From contig JAICHV010000004.1 of NCBI GenBank assembly GCA_025924715.1, positions 1 to 64,000 of the forward strand: a stretch of DNA of 64,000 nucleotides. Reading direction: 5' to 3'. The position numbers were made by a program, and so were the translations under genes. Below are positions 36,610 to 45,365 of this stretch, piece after piece (the first letter of the stretch is position 1; each line of letters begins with the position of its first letter). Source of the stretch: Alphaproteobacteria bacterium (GTDB lineage: Bacteria; Pseudomonadota; Alphaproteobacteria; Micropepsales; Micropepsaceae). Under the pieces are notes generated by a model. The model was not told the DNA's origin. It saw only the letters and a program-made list of their open reading frames with translations, and ran no database searches.

Positions 36610-37227
36610 CGGCTCCCTTCGAGCCAGAGATGTGTGTTTGACATCCTCGGCCGCAATTTAGCCCGCTCCAAGTTTCGGAAAAGCGGAACTGTGCCTTCGA
36701 CTAGCGGTTTCGGGGGAAAAAATCCACTGATTTATCGTAGTAACCGAATGGTCCGGCCGGCCTCTGGGCAGTCACGCAGCGTTCAACGTGCCCCCAGTCC
36801 AATGCCGCCGATTCGCTCGAACTGTCCGATGGACCGGCCACCGTCGGCTTAGTCGCAGATGGCCGGAAGGTCCGAGCATGGTCAGAAACGAAAGAGAGCG
36901 GCACTCCTCGGGCGTGCAAAACCTCCAAGGCCATATTTCATCGAGGTCAGAGAGCCATGCTCCGCCGAAGCGCATTGCTTTTTGCGAATTGGTCCATGGC
37001 CGTTCAGGTAGGGGAGGCCGATTCGGCGGCGGGAAGTACGGCAATGCCGTCAGCACGAGGGATTGGGGCGTGCCTTGAACAAAGGCCGAGAAACGAAGCG
37101 GCAGGCGAGGCTTTGCTGTCCGAAGGTGGGGCCGGGCGTTACGGACAGCGCCTTCGGTCATCAAGAAAATCAAATTCCAATTCGATAGGGCGGGCGCAAG
37201 CGTTGCGATTGCGCAACATTGGGACGC
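36610..37227. other. 618-bp region without a recognisable gene
   Basis: Between the decarboxylase start and the FkbM gene end. The longest frame (37173-36772, minus, 133 codons) and an overlapping shorter one (36934-36701, minus) carry no known motif and have unusual composition (many Pro/Arg/Trp). A 6-bp inverted repeat GCGCAA/TTGCGC (37194-37214) lies just beyond the FkbM stop but has no T-run. It may be a decayed gene or mobile-element scar and contains the promoter for the decarboxylase near 36610-36720. Confidence 0.45.
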
Positions 37228-38238
37228 CTATTCGACGAAGATCGCTGAATTTACCAGCTTCGATTGTAGGCGATAGCCTTGACGAGAAAGAAACAGGTAC
37301 AAATCCGTCTTTTGCATTTCTTCTAGTCCCAGCGCCAATAGCTCAACGACGATGACTCGCGGGCGAAACTGGGACCAATCGTTTGATTTCAGCACTTCCA
37401 GATCGTGACCTTCGACATCGACGTTTAGAATGTCGATCCTTTGTCCCGTTGGAAGGTGCTCCGCGAGTAAGGCGTCAAGACGGCGCGATCGAAGCGTTAT
37501 AGTGCGGACTACGCGATATTGCGGTGCATCAAGTTGGCGACGCCGTACTAGATCCACTGACATGGTGTTGAGGGCAGGTTCGTCATACTCGAAAAACTGC
37601 CAATTCATTTCACTGGACGACACTAGACACTCGATGTTGATATCGTCGGGCCGCCAGTGTTGAAAGGCCGCAACTGTTGCTGCCATGGCGTCGATATTGA
37701 TGCCTCTCCAACCGCGTAAATAAAGCAGGTAAGTATTGGAAAAACGAAAGGGATGATGGGCACCCACATCCACATAGAACCCGGCCGCCATACTCCCGAA
37801 CATGCGAGAAAGAATGAGATCTTCACCCTCCTGCGCGAAGCTTTCCATCCGCTGCGCCAAAGGCAATCCAAGTTTGGTGGCGTAGGCGTGCACATAATGG
37901 TACAGGTCGTCGACGCCCCGCGCTGCCAGGTAAGTCCGGCCCTTCTCGTCGCTAAGCGCGAGCGGATAAAATTGACGAAAGGCGTTCCCGATCTCGCCTT
38001 CCAATATTCGCGTTCTCAAAACGAGGTCAGAGGCGGACAATTCGTATAAAGCGCCGAACAGGAGATCGATGCCCCCTTGCCTTAGATAGTTCGCCATAGG
38101 CGGCAAGGAAAACCGCGATTGAACCTCGAGCATAAAATCGTAAGGCGAGGAAACCACGAGAGCGAAGCCGTGAAGCGCGCGCACCACCTTTAACTTTATC
38201 TTGCGAGCAGTGGTCCGCAACCGGTTGGATGTGGACAT
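37228..38238 (-). CDS. FkbM-family methyltransferase
   Basis: A 336-residue FkbM-type SAM methyltransferase, a family that often O-methylates sugars. A long N-terminal extension (~130 residues, helical) precedes the fold; GFYVDVGAHHPFRFSN near residue 152 is motif I, then INIDAM, and late DILNVDVEGHDLEVLKS near 270 is the family hallmark. ATG 38238 is chosen with GGAGG at 8 bp; a GTG two codons earlier is too close. It follows wzt by 24 bp, so it is in the wzm-wzt operon and may modify the chain end recognised by Wzt. Confidence 0.85.
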   Translation of the reverse strand: MSTSNRLRTTARKIKLKVVRALHGFALVVSSPYDFMLEVQSRFSLPPMANYLRQGGIDLLFGALYELSASDLVLRTRILEGEIGNAFRQFYPLALSDEKGRTYLAARGVDDLYHYVHAYATKLGLPLAQRMESFAQEGEDLILSRMFGSMAAGFYVDVGAHHPFRFSNTYLLYLRGWRGINIDAMAATVAAFQHWRPDDINIECLVSSSEMNWQFFEYDEPALNTMSVDLVRRRQLDAPQYRVVRTITLRSRRLDALLAEHLPTGQRIDILNVDVEGHDLEVLKSNDWSQFRPRVIVVELLALGLEEMQKTDLYLFLSRQGYRLQSKLVNSAIFVE

Positions 38239-38262
38239 CGTCACGCCCTCCGATGGTCGACG

Positions 38263-39648
38263 CTATGAATCCGAAAATGTAATGGCTGGCGGTTCCTGCT
38301 GCCCTGACGCATTAATCTGCGAAATATGGAACTCAGCATCGAAATGAACGACCGCCGGGGACGCGGAATCGTAGAAGAAGCGATCCCCCGGCGGCCGGAC
38401 AACGAAAGGGGCCGCCTTATGCCGAAAAAAGAGGTGACCCTCGAAGCATTTCTGGCAGATATTCGCGTTGACGTCAAAGGAACCAGGGGTGAACCGCGGT
38501 GAGTGAATGAGAGTGCGAACAATGTAATGGCCCGGCTCAAGGTTCACCAGCCCCATCCCATGATCGTAGGCGCTGTCGAGATTGCAGATAAATCGGTACG
38601 TCGCACTGTCGATCGTATAACGGAATATCGCATCTGGCACTGGCCGAGCAACGTAAACGTCCATCTCTAAGCCAATCGACTCGCCGAATTCAAATTCACT
38701 GCGGCTAGCCCAACTTTGCCCGTCACATACCCTTATCGCCTTCATAAGAACATCTCCCGTGCCTCCCTGTGAAAAGCCATGTTCGCGAGGAAGGTCCGAA
38801 AGAAGCATTTGCACGTCGTCGACGGACCTGGCGCTGGTCGGTGCAGACTCTGGCGCTTCGGCAGTTAGCGCCGTTTGCGCTGCGTTCCGGTAGTTCTGCA
38901 AATCATAACGCCGCCCCAATTCGCTCACCGAGATTTTGCCCGAGGATAGCCCTTTATTGAGGAAGAGGCCAGTATCGCACACTGACCAGATTGCGCTGAC
39001 CGAATGGGAAACCAAGATGATGGTTGTACCTTGGCGCCGAATATTCAACATCCGGTCGAAGCAGCGTTTTTGGAACGCGAGGTCTCCTACGGCTAGCACC
39101 TCATCGACAAGTAGGATGTCGGGTGCCGCGCTGGTAGCGATCGCGAATCCCAAACGTACGGCCATGCCGCTAGAATAATTGCGCACCGGCATGTCTATGA
39201 ACTGCTCAAGGCCAGAAAAGTTGACGATTTCGTCGAAACGTTGGCGGACATCCGCGGGGCTAAGACCCAGAAGTAGTCCATTGATGTGAATGTTTTCCCG
39301 ACCGCTCAGCATGGGCGAAAAGCCGGCGCCAGCGGCGATCAGCGATCCAACTTGTCCCCGCATTGTTATCGTGCCGCGGTCCGGAGAGTAGGTTCCGTTA
39401 AGAACGCGCAATAGCGTGGTCTTCCCGGACCCATTCACGCCCATAATCCCAATGGCTTCGCCGGGCTCTAGGGTAAAGGACACGTCCTGGAGCGCCCAGA
39501 ATTCTCCCTGGCGTAGATGCTCGGAATCCTTTTTGCGGCCCATAATGCGACGGGCACTGTCGATTATGCCATATTTGAGTGCGCCCCGCGCAGAAACACC
39601 GAATTTTCGCCAGACGCCTTCGACTTTGACAGTCCAATCTTCCTTCAC
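38263..39648 (-). CDS. wzt: Polysaccharide ABC exporter ATP-binding protein Wzt with C-terminal domain
   Basis: ATPase of an O-antigen/capsule ABC exporter. Walker A GVNGSGKTT (about residues 70-78), signature YSSGM near 158, Walker B ILLVDEVLAVGD near 178-189 and the switch His in ILVSHS near 212 are all present. The C-terminal ~170 residues form a beta-rich domain of the Wzt carbohydrate-binding type, which in known systems binds the modified non-reducing end of the glycan. GTG start overlaps the wzm stop (GTGA). The 461-residue length is normal for a two-domain Wzt. Confidence 0.93.
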   Translation of the reverse strand: MKEDWTVKVEGVWRKFGVSARGALKYGIIDSARRIMGRKKDSEHLRQGEFWALQDVSFTLEPGEAIGIMGVNGSGKTTLLRVLNGTYSPDRGTITMRGQVGSLIAAGAGFSPMLSGRENIHINGLLLGLSPADVRQRFDEIVNFSGLEQFIDMPVRNYSSGMAVRLGFAIATSAAPDILLVDEVLAVGDLAFQKRCFDRMLNIRRQGTTIILVSHSVSAIWSVCDTGLFLNKGLSSGKISVSELGRRYDLQNYRNAAQTALTAEAPESAPTSARSVDDVQMLLSDLPREHGFSQGGTGDVLMKAIRVCDGQSWASRSEFEFGESIGLEMDVYVARPVPDAIFRYTIDSATYRFICNLDSAYDHGMGLVNLEPGHYIVRTLIHSPRFTPGSFDVNANICQKCFEGHLFFRHKAAPFVVRPPGDRFFYDSASPAVVHFDAEFHISQINASGQQEPPAITFSDS

Positions 39649-40499
39649 AGCCGTTCCGCCACCAGGTCCTGAACCATGTCAAATATTTTGACGCCCCCAA
39701 GAAGTACCACGACACAAACTGCGCTTGCCGCCGCATATTGCGGCCAATACGGACTTGGCTGGCCGACAAGAACCGAGCGAGGCAACTCAATTAAATAGGT
39801 CAACGGATTTGCCAGAATCAAGCGATGCAGCCATGGCGAGGTAATGTGGGTTGAAACAAAGATCACCGGCGTAAGAAGCATCATCAAGGAAAAGAATTGG
39901 CTGACCAGCCGGCTGATGTCCTTGGCGATAATCCCGATCACGCTGACCGCCAAACCGATTCCGACACCCAGCACGATAAGCGGCATCGCTAAGAAGGGGA
40001 AGAAAAAGCTGGCAAGGCTCACACGGACGCCAAAGAGAACTAGGAATAGAACGATCAGAACAAGGTTCACCAATATGCCATAGACAATATTTGCCAGAGC
40101 GGAGGCCGCCAGCGCGATTTTCGGAATGTTGGTCCGCATAATTAGTTCAGATTGTGCATTGAGGCCACTGCTCATTCCGCTGATTGAGCTCGTCAGAAAA
40201 CCCCAAAGACTGGTTCCGACAAAAGCATAGACCGGATAAGGAACAGAGGTATTGCCAGGGTTGAGGATGCCGGCATAGTTCAAGAATACGAAGCTTACGA
40301 CTCCGAATAGCGGACCTAAAGCAGTCCAGAAGTAACCGAGCAGGCTCTGTTTGAACTGCGCTTTAAAGTCGCGAGAAAAGAGCGTCCAAATCAGGTGCCG
40401 ATAGCGATAAATATCACGGACAGATACGACCGCAGTGCGCAGGATGCCACCCGTAGTGCTGTTGGCGGTGTAGATCGTAACGGGGCCGTTCGCGGCCAT
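39645..40499 (-). CDS. wzm: Polysaccharide ABC exporter permease Wzm
   Basis: A 284-residue ABC-2 type permease with six hydrophobic segments. It contains the family entry LFSRDFKAQFKQSLLGYFW near residue 40 and the usual late TPVIFVSTHI and NPLTYLIELPR blocks. ATG 40499 is chosen: it has AAGGA 7 bp upstream and gives the normal length, while the frame runs open to 40634. It pairs with wzt downstream. The tRNA-Lys gene lies 178 bp upstream on the other strand. Confidence 0.92.
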   Translation of the reverse strand: MAANGPVTIYTANSTTGGILRTAVVSVRDIYRYRHLIWTLFSRDFKAQFKQSLLGYFWTALGPLFGVVSFVFLNYAGILNPGNTSVPYPVYAFVGTSLWGFLTSSISGMSSGLNAQSELIMRTNIPKIALAASALANIVYGILVNLVLIVLFLVLFGVRVSLASFFFPFLAMPLIVLGVGIGLAVSVIGIIAKDISRLVSQFFSLMMLLTPVIFVSTHITSPWLHRLILANPLTYLIELPRSVLVGQPSPYWPQYAAASAVCVVVLLGGVKIFDMVQDLVAERL

Positions 40500-40676
40500 T
40501 GGGATATCCTTTTGCACCGGAATAACTGGGTTGTTTTTCCGGCCCGCCAATGTCTGGCAAATACCGTGGGCAAGGTCCAGCGACAATCGCCCACGATATC
40601 CCGAATCGCCAGTTTTTCTGCCTTTTTCCACCATTGACCGCCATCGCCGGCATCCCTATGTTCGGCCCCTTCTGGG

Positions 40677-40751
40677 GAGCCCGTAGCTCAGTGGTAGAGC
40701 ATCTGACTTTTAATCAGAGGGTCATGGGTTCGAAACCCATCGGGCTCACCA
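40677..40751 (+). tRNA. tRNA-Lys (anticodon UUU)
   Basis: Full cloverleaf by eye: acceptor GAGCCCG/CGGGCTC, D-arm GCTC-AGTGGTA-GAGC, anticodon stem TCTGA/TCAGA with loop CTTTTAA (anticodon TTT), T-arm ATGGG-TTCGAAA-CCCAT, discriminator A and encoded CCA (40749-40751). 75 nt. It stands 25 bp before the rfbB start, inside the polysaccharide locus; tRNA genes are common integration points, though no repeated 3' end was found in this window. Confidence 0.97.
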
Positions 40752-40776
40752 AGTTCGCTATAACTCTGCCAGCGCC

Positions 40777-41832
40777 ATGAAGCTCATCATCACGGGGGGG
40801 GCAGGGTTTATTGGCTCCGCACTTGTCCGTACCGTTCTGGCAAGCACCGACTGGCAGGTGGTCAATGTCGACAAGCTGACCTATGCTGGCAATCTCGATT
40901 CCCTGGTATCGGTCGCAAGCGACCCTCACTACAAGTTTGCCCAACTGGACATTTGCGACGGACCTGGGTTAGAGGCGCTCCTCGAGGCCGAGCGCCCTGA
41001 CGCGATTATGCATCTGGCGGCGGAAAGCCACGTAGACCGCTCCATCGATGGGCCGTCGGCTTTCATCGAGACCAACGTTGTCGGTACCTTTAATCTGCTT
41101 GAAAAGGCGCTGGCCTATTGGCGCAGTTTGCCGGCGGGCACGCGCGACCGTTTCCGCTTTCATCATGTTTCGACTGACGAGGTGTATGGTTCGCTAGGCC
41201 CGCAAGGTTTGTTCCGGGAAGACACTCCATATCGGCCCAATTCCCCTTATTCGGCCTCCAAGGCGGCCTCCGATCATTTGGTGCGCGCCTGGTATCACAC
41301 TTATGGGTTTCCTGCATTGATCTCCAATTGCTCCAACAATTACGGGCCATTCCAGTTTCCGGAGAAGTTGGTTCCGCTCAATATCCTGCGCGGACTTGAA
41401 GGCCGTCCAATGCCGGTTTATGGCAAAGGAGAAAATGTGCGCGACTGGCTTTATGTCGAGGATCACGCCCGCGCTCTGCTGACGGTGCTAGAGGGCGGCC
41501 GTCTGGGCGAAGTCTACAATGTCGGCGGGAATACCGAACGCCGCAATATCGATGTGGTGAACGCCATTTGCGACCTTTTGGATGAAATGCTGCCCGGATC
41601 GGCCCATCGACCACATCGGCAACTGATTAGCTTTGTTGCCGACCGTCCTGGACATGATCTTCGCTATGCCATCGATTCAACCAAACTCCAGATGGAATTG
41701 GGGTGGCGACCAAGGGAAAATTTTGAGACCGGGCTGAAAAAGACCGTTAACTGGTATCTGGATAATCGCATGTGGTGGGAAAAAATATTGTCTGGTCGAT
41801 ATCGCACTGAACGGTTAGGGATGAGCGTTTAA
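40777..41832 (+). CDS. rfbB: dTDP-glucose 4,6-dehydratase RfbB
   Basis: Second step of dTDP-deoxysugar synthesis: dTDP-glucose to dTDP-4-keto-6-deoxyglucose. The 351-residue SDR has [56 protein letters not shown] (Tyr about 158, Lys about 162) and [12 protein letters not shown], all standard. It ends in a 4-bp overlap with a convergent FkbM gene. An 8-G run lies near its start (40794-40801). Confidence 0.97.
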   Translation: MKLIITGGAGFIGSALVRTVLASTDWQVVNVDKLTYAGNLDSLVSVASDPHYKFAQLDICDGPGLEALLEAERPDAIMHLAAESHVDRSIDGPSAFIETNVVGTFNLLEKALAYWRSLPAGTRDRFRFHHVSTDEVYGSLGPQGLFREDTPYRPNSPYSASKAASDHLVRAWYHTYGFPALISNCSNNYGPFQFPEKLVPLNILRGLEGRPMPVYGKGENVRDWLYVEDHARALLTVLEGGRLGEVYNVGGNTERRNIDVVNAICDLLDEMLPGSAHRPHRQLISFVADRPGHDLRYAIDSTKLQMELGWRPRENFETGLKKTVNWYLDNRMWWEKILSGRYRTERLGMSV

Positions 41833-42596
41833 GTGCTCCGTCGTAGGAACAACACATCAGCCTGCATCATGTGGCCACTGTCCTTATCGTGAAAGGTCGG
41901 AACGGCATCAACCGGGTCATAGCCGAGAGCGCGCATGTACCCGATCATGTCTTCGATTTTTTCTGCGCCGGCATAGAGAGGTACCAGAGAGCATTCTAGC
42001 TGCACTAAAGGCATGGCGGCCAACGTTTGGCCCGCGCCTTCCAGCACTTTTTTTTCGAACCCCTGTGTATCGATTTTGAGAAACACCTTGTCCGACGGCC
42101 TGCAGTAATCGGCAAAAATATGATCGAGCCGGCGCAGGCTGGCAGGTTGGTCTTCTTGGTAGCCGCTTTCGGGTGCCGCCCGAGCGTGGGCATCAAGCAT
42201 GGCCAGAAAGGAGCTGGATTGAGAGTTGGCGGCAACGTGGATCGCGCGTTCTTCGTCCTGCGCCCCCAAACCGATATTCAGGACTTCCCAATTTGGGTCG
42301 CGGCACGCCATCTTCTGTAGCCGCGCGAAAGCATCCTTAAGAGGTTCGAAGGAGACAATCTTTCCTGAATATTGCAGTTCGCGCATGTCCCAGCCAAAGG
42401 AGCCGCTATTGGCCCCCACGTCGAACAACACCGTGATCCCGCTGCGCCCCAGCAATTTGGATAGGCGAGCGCGGGGGTTATCAGCGTCATAGCCTATTAT
42501 GTCATAACCTAACCGGTTCGCCGCCCGGCGCAGCGTCCCCTTTATAGTGTCGGAAATTCCCGCCATGCCGCTTTTCTTACCGGCTTTTTGGACCAT
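41829..42596 (-). CDS. FkbM-family methyltransferase
   Basis: A 255-residue FkbM-type methyltransferase: [16 protein letters not shown] (motif I, about residues 56-71), [11 protein letters not shown], and [20 protein letters not shown] near 168-187, the FkbM hallmark. Start is uncertain between 42596 and the ATG at 42566 (ten codons shorter); neither has a strong ribosome-binding site. It sits between rfbB and rfbA in the opposite direction, so likely methylates a sugar of the same glycan. Shorter and without the N-terminal extension of the 37228 FkbM. Confidence 0.87.
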   Translation of the reverse strand: MVQKAGKKSGMAGISDTIKGTLRRAANRLGYDIIGYDADNPRARLSKLLGRSGITVLFDVGANSGSFGWDMRELQYSGKIVSFEPLKDAFARLQKMACRDPNWEVLNIGLGAQDEERAIHVAANSQSSSFLAMLDAHARAAPESGYQEDQPASLRRLDHIFADYCRPSDKVFLKIDTQGFEKKVLEGAGQTLAAMPLVQLECSLVPLYAGAEKIEDMIGYMRALGYDPVDAVPTFHDKDSGHMMQADVLFLRRST

Positions 42597-42653
42597 TTCC
42601 TATGGCAGTTCCCCACTCTTGCCTTCGTCGGCTGTGTAAGGAATATGGGTACC

Positions 42654-43520
42654 ATGAAGGGCATTATTCTCGCAGGCGGCTCCGGAACACGGCTCTATCC
42701 CGTGACCCATGCGGTTAACAAGCAGTTGCTGCCGGTCTACGACAAGCCAATGATCTATTACCCGCTTTCGACCCTCATGCTTGCCGGCATTCGCGAGATT
42801 TTGGTTATCACGACGCCCCAGGATATGCGAAGATATGAATTAGTTTTGGGGGACGGCGCGCCTTGGGGAATTACCATCCGTTATGCCGCCCAACCCTCTC
42901 CGGACGGATTGGCGCAGGCCTTCGTCATCGGACGTACCTTCGTTGATCGGGACAGCGTCTGCCTAATTCTGGGGGATAATATCTTTTTCGGCGAGGGACT
43001 TCCGGCGATGCTGCAGCGGGCGGCCGCTCTCAAGCGAGGTGCCACCATATTCGCTTATTCCGTTACGGATCCCCAACGATACGGGGTGGTTGAGTTTGAC
43101 GGCGCGCGCGCGGTCTCGCTTGAGGAAAAGCCGGCTCAGCCCAAATCCCACTACGCCGTCACCGGGCTGTATTTCTATGACAACCGGGTTTTACAGATTG
43201 CGGAGGCTCTCAAACCGTCGCCCCGCGGCGAGCTTGAAATCACCGACCTCAACCGTGTCTACTTGGAGCAAGGTCTTCTGACCGTGGAGAAGATGGGTCG
43301 CGGTATTGCTTGGCTGGATACCGGAACGCATGAGAGCCTGCTGCAAGCCTCCGAATTCGTCCATGTGATCGAGAGCCGTCAAGGGCTGAAGATCTGTTGT
43401 CCAGAGGAAATCGCCTACCGCCTGGGCTATATCGATGCCAGTCAGCTTCGCGCCTTGGCGGCCCCCCTGGCCAAGAGCGGCTATGGTGAATATCTGCTGA
43501 GAATTGCTGCGGAGCGATAG
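42654..43520 (+). CDS. rfbA: Glucose-1-phosphate thymidylyltransferase RfbA
   Basis: First step of dTDP-deoxysugar synthesis. The 288-residue product begins [19 protein letters not shown] and has [33 protein letters not shown] and [12 protein letters not shown], as in RmlA. The frame is open from 42588; ATG 42654 is chosen by the canonical N-terminus. It ends four bases before the convergent aminotransferase gene. Confidence 0.96.
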   Translation: MKGIILAGGSGTRLYPVTHAVNKQLLPVYDKPMIYYPLSTLMLAGIREILVITTPQDMRRYELVLGDGAPWGITIRYAAQPSPDGLAQAFVIGRTFVDRDSVCLILGDNIFFGEGLPAMLQRAAALKRGATIFAYSVTDPQRYGVVEFDGARAVSLEEKPAQPKSHYAVTGLYFYDNRVLQIAEALKPSPRGELEITDLNRVYLEQGLLTVEKMGRGIAWLDTGTHESLLQASEFVHVIESRQGLKICCPEEIAYRLGYIDASQLRALAAPLAKSGYGEYLLRIAAER

Positions 43521-43523
43521 AGC

Positions 43524-44660
43524 CTACGACTTGCATTCAGAGATCACGCTCTCAATGACCTGCTCGACATCCTCGTCCTGGAGGAACGCGTGCATCGGCA
43601 GGCTAAGAACTTCCCGGCTGGCGCGTTCCGTTTCGGCCATGCCGGAGGAGGCGATCGCCACCCGCCCCGCATAGGCTTTCTGGAAATGAACGGGCACAGG
43701 ATAATGCACTCCGGTGCCAATGCCCCGTGCCTTCAACCTGGCCGCCAGGGCGTCGCGCTCCGCGCTGCGCACCACATACAGGTGATAGGCATGGCGGACA
43801 CCGGAACGGACCTGCGGCGTGTGCAGATGGCCGGCCAGAGCGGCATCATAGCGCGCCGCAGCCGACCGGCGTGCCACGATTTCGCGATCCAGCCGCTTCA
43901 GGCGGACCCCCAGCATCGCGGCCTGCAGCTCGTCCAGGCGGCTATTCATTCCGGTCTGGTCGCTGAGATAGCGTTCGCGCCAGCCATATTGGCGGATCGC
44001 GGCGCAGCGCTCCGCTAGCGTCCGATCACGGGTGACGATTGCGCCGCCATCGCCAAACGCTCCCAGATTCTTGGTGGGATAAAAACTGAAACTTGCGATA
44101 TCGCCAAAAGTGCCGACCTGTGCATCACCTAACATCGCGCCGTGTGCCTGAGCACAATCTTCGACAAAGAAGAGTTGATGGCGGCGGCAGATATCGGCGA
44201 TCCCCTCAACGTCGCAGGGGTGCCCATAGAGATGTACTGCGATAACCGCCCGCGGCCTGCCTCCGGAGTTTTTCACTGCCTTGACCGCAGCCTCCAGCTT
44301 GGCCGGATCAATGGTGTAAGTGTCGGGTTCGATATCCACCAACATCGCGGTGGCGCCGGCTAATTCCACCGCAGCGACCGTGGCGACCGCCGTGTGCGAG
44401 ACCGTAAATACAGTGTCGCCGGCCCCCACCCCAAGTCCACGCAGCGCGACGATAATCGCGTCAGTACCGTTGCCCACACCGACCGCGTGATGGGCGCCGC
44501 ACCACCGGGCAAAGTCCTGCTCGAAGGCGGCGCATTCTTGGCCGAGAATATACCAGCCACTATGCATTACACGCTTGATCGCGGCGTCGATTTCAGTCTC
44601 TTGCGCCCGATAGGACGCTTTCAGATCGACCATCGAGACGTAGCGTTTCACAGGGCTCAT
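43524..44660 (-). CDS. DegT/DnrJ/EryC1/StrS sugar aminotransferase (FdtB/QdtB-like)
   Basis: PLP enzyme that aminates a dTDP-keto-deoxysugar, here most likely at C3. The 378-residue product has GVGNGTDAIIVAL (about 61-73), VHLYGHPCD, VEDCAQAHGA near 166 and the PLP Lys in SFYPTKNLGAFGDGG (about Lys197). ATG 44660 overlaps the ketoisomerase stop (TGATG), and that partnership points to dTDP-3-amino-3,6-dideoxy-galactose or -glucose. The final acetyltransferase (FdtC/QdtC) is not obvious in the window. Confidence 0.9.
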   Translation of the reverse strand: MSPVKRYVSMVDLKASYRAQETEIDAAIKRVMHSGWYILGQECAAFEQDFARWCGAHHAVGVGNGTDAIIVALRGLGVGAGDTVFTVSHTAVATVAAVELAGATAMLVDIEPDTYTIDPAKLEAAVKAVKNSGGRPRAVIAVHLYGHPCDVEGIADICRRHQLFFVEDCAQAHGAMLGDAQVGTFGDIASFSFYPTKNLGAFGDGGAIVTRDRTLAERCAAIRQYGWRERYLSDQTGMNSRLDELQAAMLGVRLKRLDREIVARRSAAARYDAALAGHLHTPQVRSGVRHAYHLYVVRSAERDALAARLKARGIGTGVHYPVPVHFQKAYAGRVAIASSGMAETERASREVLSLPMHAFLQDEDVEQVIESVISECKS

Positions 44661-45067
44661 CACTCTTCTTTCGTTAAGGCGAAGAATTCATCGCGGTCGC
44701 GAATATAATCCATTTCCTCATATACGTCCGACGCCAGAACGAGGCAAACCGCACCCGCGGTAACATTGGTAAGGTCTAGCCAGAGCATCGGCGGAGCATA
44801 AAGCGCGAGATCCGGTCGATCTATCCGCACCATCGTCTGGTCCCGTCCATCATGGACCGTGATGGTGACAGCACCGGCCGGCATCATGAGCAACTGATGT
44901 TGGGCACGATGGGCGTGCCCGCCGCGGGAGGCGCCCGGGGGGACATCGCGGATGAGGAAAAAGCGCTTGACCGCAAACGGCACATGATCGCCATCTTGTC
45001 CGAAGGTCAGGCTACCGCGAGCGTCAGCGCGTCTAGGCAGGTCGATCAGGCGAAATTTCGGACGCAT
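44660..45067 (-). CDS. dTDP-4-keto-6-deoxyglucose 3,4-ketoisomerase (FdtA/QdtA-like)
   Basis: A 135-residue cupin of the WxcM-C/FdtA family that moves the keto group from C4 to C3 before amination. RRADARGSLTFGQ, FAVKRFFLIRDVP and the cupin block GGHAHRAQHQLL with late DVYEEMDYIRD are typical. It cannot be decided from sequence alone whether the product is the galacto (FdtA) or gluco (QdtA) isomer. Coupled to the aminotransferase; promoter in the 298-bp gap upstream. Confidence 0.9.
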   Translation of the reverse strand: MRPKFRLIDLPRRADARGSLTFGQDGDHVPFAVKRFFLIRDVPPGASRGGHAHRAQHQLLMMPAGAVTITVHDGRDQTMVRIDRPDLALYAPPMLWLDLTNVTAGAVCLVLASDVYEEMDYIRDRDEFFALTKEE

Positions 45068-45365
45068 AGTTTCGCGGAAAAGAGGTGGCGTGGCGGCTTT
45101 AGCCCAAATCTTCGCTCCATACCATTACATCCGTTCTCCGAATCGGCGGTTTCCCCCCCGTTTAGGGCCAGGGGGGGCCAATCTTGACCCCTGAGATGCA
45201 GGATGGTAGCAGATTTTCCTTGCAAGCCCGGCTCCAATCCGGGCAGCTAAAACTTAAACTCACTTTGCGGACGAGACCGATCTCCGCGATCATGCAGAGC
45301 AATCACGCAATGAAGCGCGGACCCGCGGTTTGCCAGATGCTTGCGCAGGTGCGGGGGGGTAGCTT
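45068..45365. promoter_or_regulatory. Divergent intergenic region (298 bp)
   Basis: Separates the minus-strand ketoisomerase/aminotransferase pair from the plus-strand 45366-50607 run and so must hold promoters for both. It contains two opposed homopolymer blocks (C7 near 45152, G7 near 45172) and a G7 run at 45353-45359 in the ribosome-binding position of the 45366 gene. No consensus promoter could be fixed by eye. Confidence 0.4.

Noticed and set aside
37194-37214. GCGCAA/TTGCGC inverted repeat after the FkbM gene as a terminator
   Set aside because: Only a 6-bp stem and no T-run on the relevant strand.
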